DNA from: Stieleria neptunia
GTDB lineage: Bacteria; Planctomycetota; Planctomycetia; Pirellulales; Pirellulaceae
Length of the DNA: 64,000 nucleotides
Assembly: GCF_007754155.1 (NCBI RefSeq)
Contig: NZ_CP037423.1
Location: 3,720,001-3,784,000 of the forward strand
Direction: 5' to 3'
Shown here: one piece after another, positions 55,460 to 63,587 of the stretch
Position numbering within the stretch: the first letter of the stretch is position 1
Layout: every line of letters begins with the position of its first letter
The notes under the pieces: model-generated
What the model was told of the DNA's origin: nothing
The model's database searches: none
The model's input: the letters and a program-made list of their open reading frames with translations, nothing else
Position numbers and translations under genes: made by a program

Positions 55460-56545
55460 TTACAGGATCAGCCCACAATCATCGAGTCCCTTTGGCATTT
55501 GACTGAGAACCTCGTGCCCAGTCGCCGTCACCAAAACGTCATCCTCAATGCGGATTCCGAATTCGCCACCAAAATACACGCCCGGCTCGATGGTGATCAC
55601 CATGCCTGGGGCAAGAACGTCTTCACTGACCGCCGAAAGTCGCGGCATTTCATGGATTTCCAGTCCCACTCCGTGGCCGAGTCCGTGCACAAAGTATTCA
55701 TCCAAGCCAGCTTTTTTCAGCACATTTCGCGCCGCCGCGTCCACTTTTGACGCATCCACGCCAGGACGAATCGCATCAATCGCTGCAAGCTGTGATTCCA
55801 AGACGGCTTCGTAGGCCGACAGAAACCGCGCCGGTGGTTTGCCGAAATGAAAGCTGCGGGTCATGTCGCTCGCGTATCCCCCCAACTTGGTGCCCCAGTC
55901 GACCAGCAGCGTCGAATATTCGCCGATCACCGTCTGAGTGCTGCGGTAATGCGGTTTTGCACCCCCAGGCCCGGCGCCGATGATCGGCTCAAAACTGAAC
56001 CCGGTCGCCCCCATCCGCCGAATCGTCGACTCCAGCTCGTAAGCGATCTCCTGTTCCGTCCAGTCCCCCCCCAGCTTGGCCAAAATCGATTCGAGCGCCC
56101 GCTCGTTGATCCGCACCGCGCTGCGCAGGATCTCGATCTCTTCGGCATCTTTGATCATGCGTTGGCCGACGATGACGCCCGAGGTCTCAATCCACTCGAC
56201 ATCAGGCAGGTGCTCTTTGAACTGACGTAATTGGGCGACGGTCAGCTGGTCGGCTTCGATCGCGATGCGGGTCGCCCCCGATCCGGCCACCACCTGGGTG
56301 AGGAAATCGATCGGTTTTTCCGCCGGCGATTTGATTTCAACGGCCAACCCCGGACACTCCTCCTCTAACTGCTCTTTGTAACGACCGTCGCTGAGCATCG
56401 TCTGGCCGGTCGCATGCACCAACAGCGACGAACTGTCGCCGGTAAAACCGGTCAAATACGTGACGTTGATTTCGTTGGTTACCAAGAATGCGTCGGCTTG
56501 CAACGTCGAGAGCTGGTCACTGAGTTTGCGGATTCTGTCATTCAT
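55460..56545 (-). CDS. M24-family metallopeptidase (Xaa-Pro aminopeptidase/dipeptidase type)
   Basis: The 361-residue product has a creatinase-like N-terminal domain (LSTLQADAFLVTNEINVTYL) and a pita-bread C-terminal domain with the metal ligands in LLVDWGTKLGGYASDMTRSF (two Asp), GLGHGVGLEIHE (His) and VITIEPGVYFGG (Glu), plus GIRIEDD (Glu). Such enzymes remove residues next to proline. It is cytosolic. Its ATG overlaps the stop of the LRR lipoprotein gene (ATGA), and accB follows. This order resembles bacteria where a pepQ/ypdF-type gene precedes accB (with efp between); efp is absent here. Confidence 0.93.
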   Translation of the reverse strand: MNDRIRKLSDQLSTLQADAFLVTNEINVTYLTGFTGDSSSLLVHATGQTMLSDGRYKEQLEEECPGLAVEIKSPAEKPIDFLTQVVAGSGATRIAIEADQLTVAQLRQFKEHLPDVEWIETSGVIVGQRMIKDAEEIEILRSAVRINERALESILAKLGGDWTEQEIAYELESTIRRMGATGFSFEPIIGAGPGGAKPHYRSTQTVIGEYSTLLVDWGTKLGGYASDMTRSFHFGKPPARFLSAYEAVLESQLAAIDAIRPGVDASKVDAAARNVLKKAGLDEYFVHGLGHGVGLEIHEMPRLSAVSEDVLAPGMVITIEPGVYFGGEFGIRIEDDVLVTATGHEVLSQMPKGLDDCGLIL

Positions 56546-57306
56546 TGATGATCTTGATTCACACGGTCGAGGTGTTTTTGGTTGACGTGAACATGCAGGC
56601 CCGGGTGTGTCTCAAACAACCAATCCCACCCCGACTGCGTCACCGCGCTATCGTCCAAATAGAGCGACCGGAGTTTGGGCAGCGAAGCGATCTGCCGCAA
56701 TCCCTGGTCGTCGATCGGCACGCCGATCAAGTGCACATTGCGCAGACTTTCGACCCCGGCGACCGAGGCGGCCGTGTCCGCCCCCAGGTGCACCCCACCC
56801 AAACGCAGGTTGCGAAGCTCCGGCAACGCCGCCAACTCGGCGACACCCACCGCGGTGGCGTCGCAATGGGGCAGGTTCAAGATTTGAATCGACCGGCACC
56901 GCGCAATCGTTTTCAGCCCCCGGTCGGTCACCGGCGAATGGCGCAATCGCAAATGCCACAGCTGAGGCAACGCGGCGATCGATTCCAGCCCCGCATCGTT
57001 GACCACGCCCGCATCGAGTTGCAGCACTTCCAGCCACTCATCCGCATCCGTCAACTCCTCCAGCGCACGATCGTCGATCGGCGTCTGCGACAATTCGATG
57101 CGATCGGCATCTCCCGAGCGTCCACGGGCGAGTTGATCGGCAAAGTCGACTTCGGCCGCCGGGGTGACTTCCACCTGCCCCGCCAGTTCCGCCGGTGTCG
57201 ATCGGTCACGGCAACCGATCGACGTCAGCAACGTCATCAGGGTGACAGGGATCAGCGCGGCGGCGAATGGTCCCGGTCGTCGGCAAACGAAGAAGGTCCC
57301 TTTCAT
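56542..57306 (-). CDS. Leucine-rich-repeat lipoprotein
   Basis: The 254-residue product has a signal sequence with a lipobox-like LLTSIGC near residue 32. Six or seven degenerate LRR units follow with the pattern of LPQLWHLRLRHSPVTDRGLK, LPELRNLRLGGVHLG and LPKLRSLYLDDSAVTQSG. This is the cysteine-poor planctomycete LRR type, a protein-binding scaffold outside the inner membrane. It overlaps both neighbours by 4 bp: the Uma2 gene upstream and the M24 gene downstream. The function is not known. Confidence 0.82.
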   Translation of the reverse strand: MKGTFFVCRRPGPFAAALIPVTLMTLLTSIGCRDRSTPAELAGQVEVTPAAEVDFADQLARGRSGDADRIELSQTPIDDRALEELTDADEWLEVLQLDAGVVNDAGLESIAALPQLWHLRLRHSPVTDRGLKTIARCRSIQILNLPHCDATAVGVAELAALPELRNLRLGGVHLGADTAASVAGVESLRNVHLIGVPIDDQGLRQIASLPKLRSLYLDDSAVTQSGWDWLFETHPGLHVHVNQKHLDRVNQDHQ

Positions 57307-57911
57307 GATCGGTCTGTGGAATCCGGTTCCGCCAGTTCCACGTCTTCATAGAGTTCCCGAAGTGTCAGTTCCAACGGGATCTCGTCAATCTGGATCACGT
57401 CATCGAGCCCGCTGACGATCGATCGCTGAAACCCCTGGTCGCCACCGGATTGCCGGCCGCGCTGGTAGACGACGGCGGAAAGCGACGACTGCTCGACCAA
57501 GACATAGCCGGCCAGCGACGGAATCTCCAGATAGGCCTCGCGTTTCTCTCCCTCGTCGATCCGTCGAGTGGTCTCGGAGATGACCTCGACGATCAACACG
57601 GGCTCGTCTTGAAATGAATCACTGGGGGGGTTCGCCCGGCAAACGACCATCGCATCGGGGTAATAAAAACGTGTCCCCGCAGCGTTTCGAATCCGGACTT
57701 TGGTGTCTGAATTGAATGCCCGGCAGCCGGTTCCCCGAAGCTGGTTGGCGAGCGCGACGGTCGCATTGGTCGCGATCGCATTGTGGCGGTTGGTCCCGCC
57801 GGCCTGAGCGTAGACGACGCCGGCAATATATTCGTGACGTTGGTCGGAATGCGCCTCACCGGCCAAGTAGTCTTGGACCGAAATCGGATCGTGTTTTCGC
57901 GCGGTGCTCAT
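57303..57911 (-). CDS. Uma2-family (DUF820) PD-(D/E)xK nuclease-like protein
   Basis: The ATG at 57911 gives 202 residues starting STARKHDPISVQDYLAGEA. Conserved points are RHEYIAGVVYAQAGGTNRHN, VRIRNAAGTRFYYPDAMVVC (catalytic Asp in PDAMV) and VLIVEVISETTRRIDEGEKR (E-x-x-S and later Lys), which fit the restriction-endonuclease-like fold. These genes are numerous in cyanobacteria and planctomycetes, and their biological role is uncertain. It is the first gene of the long minus-strand run and overlaps the LRR gene by 4 bp. The divergent diadenylate cyclase gene starts 200 bp away. Confidence 0.85.
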   Translation of the reverse strand: MSTARKHDPISVQDYLAGEAHSDQRHEYIAGVVYAQAGGTNRHNAIATNATVALANQLRGTGCRAFNSDTKVRIRNAAGTRFYYPDAMVVCRANPPSDSFQDEPVLIVEVISETTRRIDEGEKREAYLEIPSLAGYVLVEQSSLSAVVYQRGRQSGGDQGFQRSIVSGLDDVIQIDEIPLELTLRELYEDVELAEPDSTDRS

Positions 57912-58111
57912 GCTGTCGAGTCTAGGCTCTCGGTGCGTCGACCGCAAACGACCACTCCGACCGGAACCGACGCCGTGACGGGGTGATTTACGGTTGCGGC
58001 AAACCGCAAAAAAACGGGGCTGGACGCGGGCGATGGCTGGGCGGGATTTTAACGGTGAGCTACAGTTTAGGGACCACGCTTCCTGCCCTCCCCTCTCAGC
58101 TCTGCGGCGCT

Positions 58112-59062
58112 ATGGCAACTCTCCGATTGACCAAACACAACACGGCGATGCTGACATCGGCGATGACGTTGGTCAATGCGATTTCTGCCGACGCGATCGT
58201 GCTGCTGCTCGAAGGGGCGACCGACTGGCAGCGTTTGGCCGAGCTGATGGCCAAGAACGAATTCGAAAAACCCCTGATCGTCGCCGTCGACTCGATCGAA
58301 GAGTTGGACGGGGCGTCCGAAGCGGGTTTAAAACCGGTCGCGCTGAACAAGGAAAAGGCGCCGTTGTTGGAGCGTTTGCAACACGCTTTGTTGGAAGCGG
58401 CTGCCGACGAGTTCATCAAACCCAACGACGAAATCGTTGCGATCTATGGCGGATTCACCTCCGGCCGACTGGATTCGATCAGTCACCTGAAACTCGACGA
58501 GCGCATGCGTCGGCTGACGACGCGCGACCTGCAATCGCTCGAGAGCAGCGTCCCGCTGAAAACCATGAAAGTCGTCGTCGACTTGGCCGTCCAGATCGGT
58601 GTGGAAGGCCGCGAAGGCAAACCGGTCGGCGCCCTGTTCGTCGTCGGCGACACTCGCAGCGTTCTCAAACACGCCAGCGATAGTGGCGTCGACCCGTTCC
58701 GCGGCTACAACAAGAAAGCACGCAATCTGTTTGACGCCAAGGTCCAAGAAGACGCCAAAGAGATCTCCCAGTTGGACGGCGCCTTTCTGATCAGTGCCGA
58801 CGGGACGATCGAACGCAGCCGTCAAATGCTGGAAGTGCTGCACGAAGATCTGAACATGTCCAAGGGTTTGGGATCACGCCACTGGGCCGCCGCCGCGATC
58901 ACGCGCCGAACCAAGGCCGTCGCGATCGTCGTCAGCCAGTCCACCGGCACCGTCCGGCTGTATCAAAACGGGTTCCTGAAGATGCAGATCGAGCCGATGG
59001 ACAAGGGCATCAAATGGCAGGAAATCTCGTTCAAACCCCCGAGCGCCAGTGGCGATGACTGA
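58112..59062 (+). CDS. DacZ-like diadenylate cyclase (DisA_N domain with PK-like N-domain)
   Basis: The ATG at 58112 gives 316 residues. The C-terminal 130 residues form a diadenylate cyclase domain: LDGAFLISADGTIERS (DGA motif) and GLGSRHWAAAAITRRTKAVA, the place of the RHR motif, here RHW. It would make cyclic di-AMP from ATP. The N-terminal 180 residues (TKHNTAMLTSAMTLVNAISA, EKPLIVAVDSIEEL) look like the pyruvate-kinase C-terminal alpha/beta fold described for archaeal DacZ proteins. No TM helix, so cytosolic. The stop overlaps the cmoA start by one base. Activity with RHW is uncertain. Confidence 0.83.
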   Translation: MATLRLTKHNTAMLTSAMTLVNAISADAIVLLLEGATDWQRLAELMAKNEFEKPLIVAVDSIEELDGASEAGLKPVALNKEKAPLLERLQHALLEAAADEFIKPNDEIVAIYGGFTSGRLDSISHLKLDERMRRLTTRDLQSLESSVPLKTMKVVVDLAVQIGVEGREGKPVGALFVVGDTRSVLKHASDSGVDPFRGYNKKARNLFDAKVQEDAKEISQLDGAFLISADGTIERSRQMLEVLHEDLNMSKGLGSRHWAAAAITRRTKAVAIVVSQSTGTVRLYQNGFLKMQIEPMDKGIKWQEISFKPPSASGDD

Positions 59063-59805
59063 TGTCTCGCGACAACCTCTACTCCTTGCCGCGTGACCGC
59101 GTCGGGCAATTCCAGTTCGACGCCGATGTCGCCGACGTTTTTCCCGACATGATCTCCCGATCGGTCCCCGGATACGCGTCGATCCTGTCGGTCATCGAAC
59201 AATTGGCCGGCCGCTTCGTGCGCCCCGCTACCAATGTCTATGACCTCGGTTGCTCGCTCGGCGCGGCGACGCTGCTGATTCGCAACCAAGCCCCGCCCAG
59301 CGCGACCCTTCACGCGGTCGACAATTCCTCCGCCATGATCGATCGGCTGCGGAAACGGTTGGACCAGCAATCCGCCCGCCCCGATGCCTGTGGCATCGAA
59401 CTTCATCTGGCCGACGTTTGCGACGTCAACCTGTCCAACGCCTCGATGATCGTGCTGAATTTCACGTTGCAGTTTGTCCCCGCGGCGCAGCGTCGACGAT
59501 TGCTGCAAACGTGCTTCGATGCGCTGGTCCCCGGCGGCGGCCTGCTGCTCAGCGAAAAGGTGTGCTTCGAGGATCCGGGGCAGCAGTCCCTGCTGACCGA
59601 ATTGCACTTGGATTTCAAACGCGCCTGCGGTTACAGCGAACTGGAGATCGCCCAAAAACGGACCTCGCTGGAAAACACGCTGATCCCCGAGTCGATCCCC
59701 ACGCACACGGACCGGCTGAAAGAAATCGGCTTCGGCGTCGTCGCGCCCTGGTTCCAATGTTTCAATTTTGCGTCCATCTTGGCAGTGAAATCGGCGCCCA
59801 GCTGA
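59062..59805 (+). CDS. cmoA: Carboxy-S-adenosyl-L-methionine synthase
   Basis: The 247-residue product matches CmoA: DVADVFPDMISRSVPGYASI, SAM-binding VYDLGCSLGAATLLI, and AVDNSSAMIDRL, and the final HLDFKRACGYSELEIAQKR. CmoA converts SAM and prephenate to carboxy-SAM, used by CmoB to build 5-oxyacetyl-uridine at the wobble position of tRNA. The ATG shares one base with the diadenylate cyclase stop (TGATG). CmoB is 286 bp downstream, separated by a MITE-like element. Confidence 0.95.
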   Translation: MSRDNLYSLPRDRVGQFQFDADVADVFPDMISRSVPGYASILSVIEQLAGRFVRPATNVYDLGCSLGAATLLIRNQAPPSATLHAVDNSSAMIDRLRKRLDQQSARPDACGIELHLADVCDVNLSNASMIVLNFTLQFVPAAQRRRLLQTCFDALVPGGGLLLSEKVCFEDPGQQSLLTELHLDFKRACGYSELEIAQKRTSLENTLIPESIPTHTDRLKEIGFGVVAPWFQCFNFASILAVKSAPS

Positions 59806-59882
59806 ACCGGCGGTGGCATCGTCAGTCACCCTCCCCGGCAGCGAGGGTGCTGTTCTAAAATCGTTTTTGTTAAAGGGGTTTC

Positions 59883-60044
59883 GTCACTCTCCCCCTGGGA
59901 GAGTCGAGCGTAGCGAGGAGAGGGTTTGCGTTGTTGCTTGGGGACGCCCATCATGGGCGAAGTGCCCGCCTCGATTCACCGTTCGACCTCCCCTCGCTTC
60001 GCTCGACCCTCCTGCCAGGAGGGTGACTTTGAAAACTGCACGAC
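59883..60044. repeat. MITE-like element, long copy 2 (145 bp, inverted) plus constant flank
   Basis: 59883-60027 is the reverse complement of the element at 41242-41387 (145 against 146 bp). It runs from GTCACTCTCCCCCTGGGAGA to CCTGCCAGGAGGGTGAC. The flank AAAACTGCACGAC (60032-60044) has the same orientation as at 33589 and 41414, although the body is inverted. It separates cmoA and cmoB. The 75 bp from 59808 to 59882 hold a weak partial copy (TCACCCTCCCCGGCAGCGAG). Confidence 0.88.
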
Positions 60045-60091
60045 CTCGCCAGTGCGGATGATTTCGGCTCCCACGACTTGTAAAGAGACCA

Positions 60092-61093
60092 GTGCCCCAC
60101 GACACCCCCACGCTGCCCGACTGGTTCGATCGTCGGCCATTGGACCAATGGTTGCGGCAGCGCGGACACGTTGCCTTTGCAGACTCCGTTGTCGAAACCT
60201 GCGCGCGGCGGTTGCACCAACCCACCAACGGCGATTTGAAACGCTGGGTGGCCGCGCTGGACGACCTGCCGTCGCGCCAAAGCCGCCAGTTGGATTACAG
60301 CGACGGTCGGGTGCGGGTCGTCGGACCGGCCGTCGATCCGGCGACGCTACGCGAAACCCTGATGCGGTTTCATCCCTGGCGCAAGGGCCCGTTCGAGTTC
60401 CTGGGGCTGCCGATCGACACCGAATGGCGGTCCGATTGGAAATGGGACCGCATCGCTCAGGCCGTGGACCTGAATCAAAAATCGGTGCTCGACGTGGGCT
60501 GTGGCAACGGATACTACGGCTGGCGGATGCTCGGCGCCGGCGCTTCGATGGTGATGGGGCTCGACCCGATCCTGCGGTTCTTGATGCAGTTCGAAGTCTT
60601 CGATCGATACCAGACCGGACCGCGACGCAATTTCGTGATGCCGATGATCGACACCGATTTGCCCCAAAAACTAACCGCCTTTGACGTCGTGTTCTCCGCC
60701 GGTGTGCTCTATCACCGGACCAGTCCGATCGATCATTTACGCAGCCTGGCCGGTGCCCTGGTCCCCGGCGGCAAACTGGTGCTTGAGACACTGATCATTC
60801 AAGACGACGGGCCACGCGTGCTCGTACCGGAAGACCGCTACGCGCAGATGCGAAACGTTTGGTTCATCCCCTCGCTGGAGATGCTGTTTCGCTGGTTGCG
60901 TCGGACGGGTTTCGAAGGCATCGAGACCGTGGACGTCACACCCACTGAGGCGACCGAGCAGCGCTCGACCGAATGGATGACGTTCCAGTCGTTGGCCGAT
61001 TTCCTGGACCCGGATGATTCATCCAAGACGATCGAAGGTTACCCGGGTCCGGTCCGCGCGACGGTTGTCGCCAGCAGAAAGGAGGCAGAATGA
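60092..61093 (+). CDS. cmoB: tRNA U34 carboxymethyltransferase
   Basis: The GTG at 60092 (AAAGAGACCA upstream) gives 333 residues. The N-terminal helical part (LPDWFDRRPLDQWLRQRGHV) is followed by the CmoB signature LRPWRKGPFE-like LMRFHPWRKGPFEFLGLPID and DTEWRSDWKWDRI, a SAM fold LDVGCGNGYYGWRMLGAGAS, and GVLYHRTSPIDHL. It transfers the carboxymethyl group of carboxy-SAM to 5-hydroxyuridine 34. It pairs with cmoA despite the repeat inserted between them. It converges with the response-regulator gene. Confidence 0.95.
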   Translation: MPHDTPTLPDWFDRRPLDQWLRQRGHVAFADSVVETCARRLHQPTNGDLKRWVAALDDLPSRQSRQLDYSDGRVRVVGPAVDPATLRETLMRFHPWRKGPFEFLGLPIDTEWRSDWKWDRIAQAVDLNQKSVLDVGCGNGYYGWRMLGAGASMVMGLDPILRFLMQFEVFDRYQTGPRRNFVMPMIDTDLPQKLTAFDVVFSAGVLYHRTSPIDHLRSLAGALVPGGKLVLETLIIQDDGPRVLVPEDRYAQMRNVWFIPSLEMLFRWLRRTGFEGIETVDVTPTEATEQRSTEWMTFQSLADFLDPDDSSKTIEGYPGPVRATVVASRKEAE

Positions 61094-61116
61094 TTCGGGG
61101 CAGGGGAGAGTGGGGG

Positions 61117-61255
61117 ACAAGGAGACAAGGAGACAAGGAGACAAGGAGAGGGGAAAGCGTTTTGTCGCCTCGGCTACCAGCTGATCATCATTCTGCCACC
61201 CCATCATTCTGCCATCATTGTCTTGCCCCCATCGTTTTGCCCCCATCGTCTTGCC
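61117..61255. repeat. Tandem-repeat element, copy 2
   Basis: Four perfect 8-bp units ACAAGGAG (61117-61148) precede the shared AGCGTTTT and CGCCTCGGCTACCAGCT. Two CATTCTGCC units and three units of CTTGCCCCCATCG type follow. It is a second copy of the element at 1-135 with different unit counts. It sits in the convergent junction between cmoB and the response-regulator gene. Confidence 0.85.
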
Positions 61256-61276
61256 GTGCCTTGCCCCTGGCACGCC

Positions 61277-61741
61277 TCAGCTGGCTCGCTGGGCGTCTTC
61301 CATCGCCTGGATGTACTGTTGCAATCGCTCCAGTTCATCGTTCATGCCTTTCAGTTTAAGCATGTTCTCGACGCGTTTGAGCAGTTCGACCTTTTGCACC
61401 GGTTTGCTCATGAAATCGTCGGTGCCCGCGGCGACGGCGCGTTCGATGTCCCCCAGCTCGTTGAGCGCGGTGACCATCAGCACCATGACGCGTGACGTCT
61501 CGGGATTGTCTTTGATCTGCTTGCAGACTTCAAAACCGCTCAGCTTGGGCATCATCACGTCCAGCAGCACCACGTCGGGCGTGAAGGAGGCGATTTTGTC
61601 GAGCGTGTCTTGGCCATCGACGGAGGTTTCGATTTCGCAGTCGATCTCCGCCAAGTAGGCCTCGAGCAACTCGCGATTGGCGACATTGTCGTCGGCGATC
61701 AGGATGCGATGAGTTCCCTCCGGCAAGGTCGGATCAGTCAT
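61277..61741 (-). CDS. Single-domain response regulator (CheY-like) with coiled-coil tail
   Basis: The ATG at 61741 gives 154 residues; an upstream frame overlaps glyA. The receiver is intact: ILIADDNVANRELL (acidic pair), VVLLDVMMPKLSG (phosphoacceptor Asp near 62), MVTALNE and MSKPVQKVELL (Lys). The last 30 residues (LKGMNDELERLQQYIQAMED) form a short coiled coil instead of an output domain. It probably relays phosphate or binds a partner, like PilH/DivK-type regulators. It lies 74 bp downstream of glyA on the same strand. Confidence 0.92.
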   Translation of the reverse strand: MTDPTLPEGTHRILIADDNVANRELLEAYLAEIDCEIETSVDGQDTLDKIASFTPDVVLLDVMMPKLSGFEVCKQIKDNPETSRVMVLMVTALNELGDIERAVAAGTDDFMSKPVQKVELLKRVENMLKLKGMNDELERLQQYIQAMEDAQRAS

Positions 61742-61815
61742 GGTCAGCGTGCGGAAAGTCGGGGCGATGGGGGTGACGGGGTGGGGGCGCCCGGCGGCGG
61801 GCTTGCGGCGAACGC

Positions 61816-63081
61816 CTAAGCGATCGTCGCATGGGATTCTTGATCCGCCGGAACCGGAAAGCTTTCGCACATTTCGCGAATTTCACCGCGGATCCGAGCA
61901 TGCAGCTCGGTGTCTTCGGCGTTGGACAGGGCGCTGTGGATCCAGGCACCGATGCGTCGCATTTCGTTGGCACCCATGCCCCGCGTGGTGAGCGCCGGCG
62001 TGCCGATTCGAATCCCAGACGGGTCCATCGGCTTACGCTTGTCGAACGGAATCATGTTCATGTTGACCGTGATTCCACAGCTGTCCAACACGGACTCGGC
62101 GACTTTCCCGCCCAAGCCGACCGAGGTGACATCGACCAGCATCAGGTGGTTGTCGGTGCCGCCGCTGACCAAGGGCAATCCGGCCGCGATGAGCGTTTCG
62201 GCCAAGACTTTGGCGTTGTCCACCACGGCCTGGGCGTAGACGCGGTACTCGTCGGTCAGCGCTTCAGCAAAACAAACCGCCTTGCCCGCGATCACGTGCA
62301 TCAGCGGGCCGCCCTGGGTCCCGGGGAACACGTTTCGGTTGATCAGTTTGGCGTGTTCTTCCTTGCACAGGATCAAACCGCCGCGGGGACCACGCAGCGT
62401 TTTGTGCGTCGTCGTGGTGACATAGTCGGCCAACCCGACGGGGCTGTTGTGAATCTTTGCCGCCACCAGCCCGGCGTAGTGTGCCATGTCCACCATCAGC
62501 CGCGCGCCGACTTCCTCGGCGATCTCGGCGAACTTGTCGTGGGGGATTTCGCGGGGGTAGGCACTCGCACCGGCGACGATCAGCTTCGGCTTGTGCTCGC
62601 GGGCCAGCGAGGCGATCTGGTCAAAATCCAATCGGTTCGTGTCCTGGGTCACGCCATACGAGTGGAAATCGTACAGCTGGCCGCTGATGTTCAGCTTCAT
62701 GCCGTGCGTCAAGTGACCGCCCTGGGCCAAATCGAGTCCCAGAACCTTGTCACCGGGTTTCAGACACGACAGGTAGACCGCCGTGTTGGCTTGGGAACCG
62801 CTGTGGGGTTGGACGTTTGCCACCTCGGCACCGAACAACTGCTTAGCCCGCTCGATGGCAAGCGATTCGACCACATCAACGTGTTCGCAACCGCCGTAAT
62901 ATCGGCGGCCGGGGTAACCTTCGGCGTACTTGTTGGTCAGCACACTGCCGGCGGCCTGCATGACTGCGAAACTGGTGTAGTTCTCACTGGCAATCATTTC
63001 CAGGCCATCGCGTTGACGGCTGGCTTCGTCCTGGATGGCGTCCCAAATTTGGGGGTCTTGTTGTTGGAGCGGATTCATCAT
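61816..63081 (-). CDS. glyA: Serine hydroxymethyltransferase
   Basis: The 421-residue product is a full-length Gly[69 protein letters not shown] and the pyridoxal-phosphate lysine in [14 protein letters not shown]. It interconverts serine and glycine with tetrahydrofolate. Two ATGs (63081 and 63078) are tandem; AAGG just upstream fits the second better. It is followed by the response regulator 74 bp downstream. Confidence 0.97.
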   Translation of the reverse strand: MMNPLQQQDPQIWDAIQDEASRQRDGLEMIASENYTSFAVMQAAGSVLTNKYAEGYPGRRYYGGCEHVDVVESLAIERAKQLFGAEVANVQPHSGSQANTAVYLSCLKPGDKVLGLDLAQGGHLTHGMKLNISGQLYDFHSYGVTQDTNRLDFDQIASLAREHKPKLIVAGASAYPREIPHDKFAEIAEEVGARLMVDMAHYAGLVAAKIHNSPVGLADYVTTTTHKTLRGPRGGLILCKEEHAKLINRNVFPGTQGGPLMHVIAGKAVCFAEALTDEYRVYAQAVVDNAKVLAETLIAAGLPLVSGGTDNHLMLVDVTSVGLGGKVAESVLDSCGITVNMNMIPFDKRKPMDPSGIRIGTPALTTRGMGANEMRRIGAWIHSALSNAEDTELHARIRGEIREMCESFPVPADQESHATIA

Positions 63082-63587
63082 GGCCTTGCAGGGAGAAATG
63101 CCTGGAAATTGGAATTCGGGAACGGGGAGTTGTCCCGCAGCTTCTCAGGGATTGTTGATGGGGAACCAAAACCAGTCAATCCTTGGCACTTCGGAACGAG
63201 CACCCCGAATCACGGTTTTGACGCCCACGCGGCACGCCTGTCCGAGCCCCTGCGGTCGCGAGCGGAGCCCTCCGTTGCGATGGCGGATCGCCTGGCCCAC
63301 CCCGGCGGACTCCTCCTGTGACCGCAACGCGAGCCCTCGGAAGAACCGATCTCGGCCGCAGATTCGTAAAAACTATCCCATTTCAATGTTGAAATCGGTA
63401 CAATCCATTGTTTGGTTTGGGCAGCTTTTGCCGGTTCGACCTGTAATGGTTTTTCACGGTCCGCTACCCGATCGCGCCTCGGCAGGTGCTTGATGGCCCT
63501 GGCCGCCGCCCGCCGACCCCCGCCCCGCCCAAAGCGTGACCTACGCTTGCTTCGTTTCCGTTTTCACCTGATGCTCGAGTGCCTGGA
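63082..63587. other. 506-bp divergent spacer, with a small palindrome near a -10-like box
   Basis: No gene is supported here. The one notable feature is a 16-bp palindrome ATTTCAATGTTGAAAT at 63380-63395, followed four bases later by TACAAT (63399-63404), a good -10-like hexamer on the plus strand for the metalloprotease gene. No -35 box at proper spacing is clear. The palindrome could be an operator. glyA's promoter should be in the left part. Confidence 0.35.

Noticed and set aside
61117..61148. Possible CRISPR array from regular repeats
   Set aside because: Units are 8 bp, directly tandem and without unique spacers.
61831..63321. 496-codon plus-strand open frame opposite glyA
   Set aside because: glyA matches its family over full length; the antisense frame is spurious.
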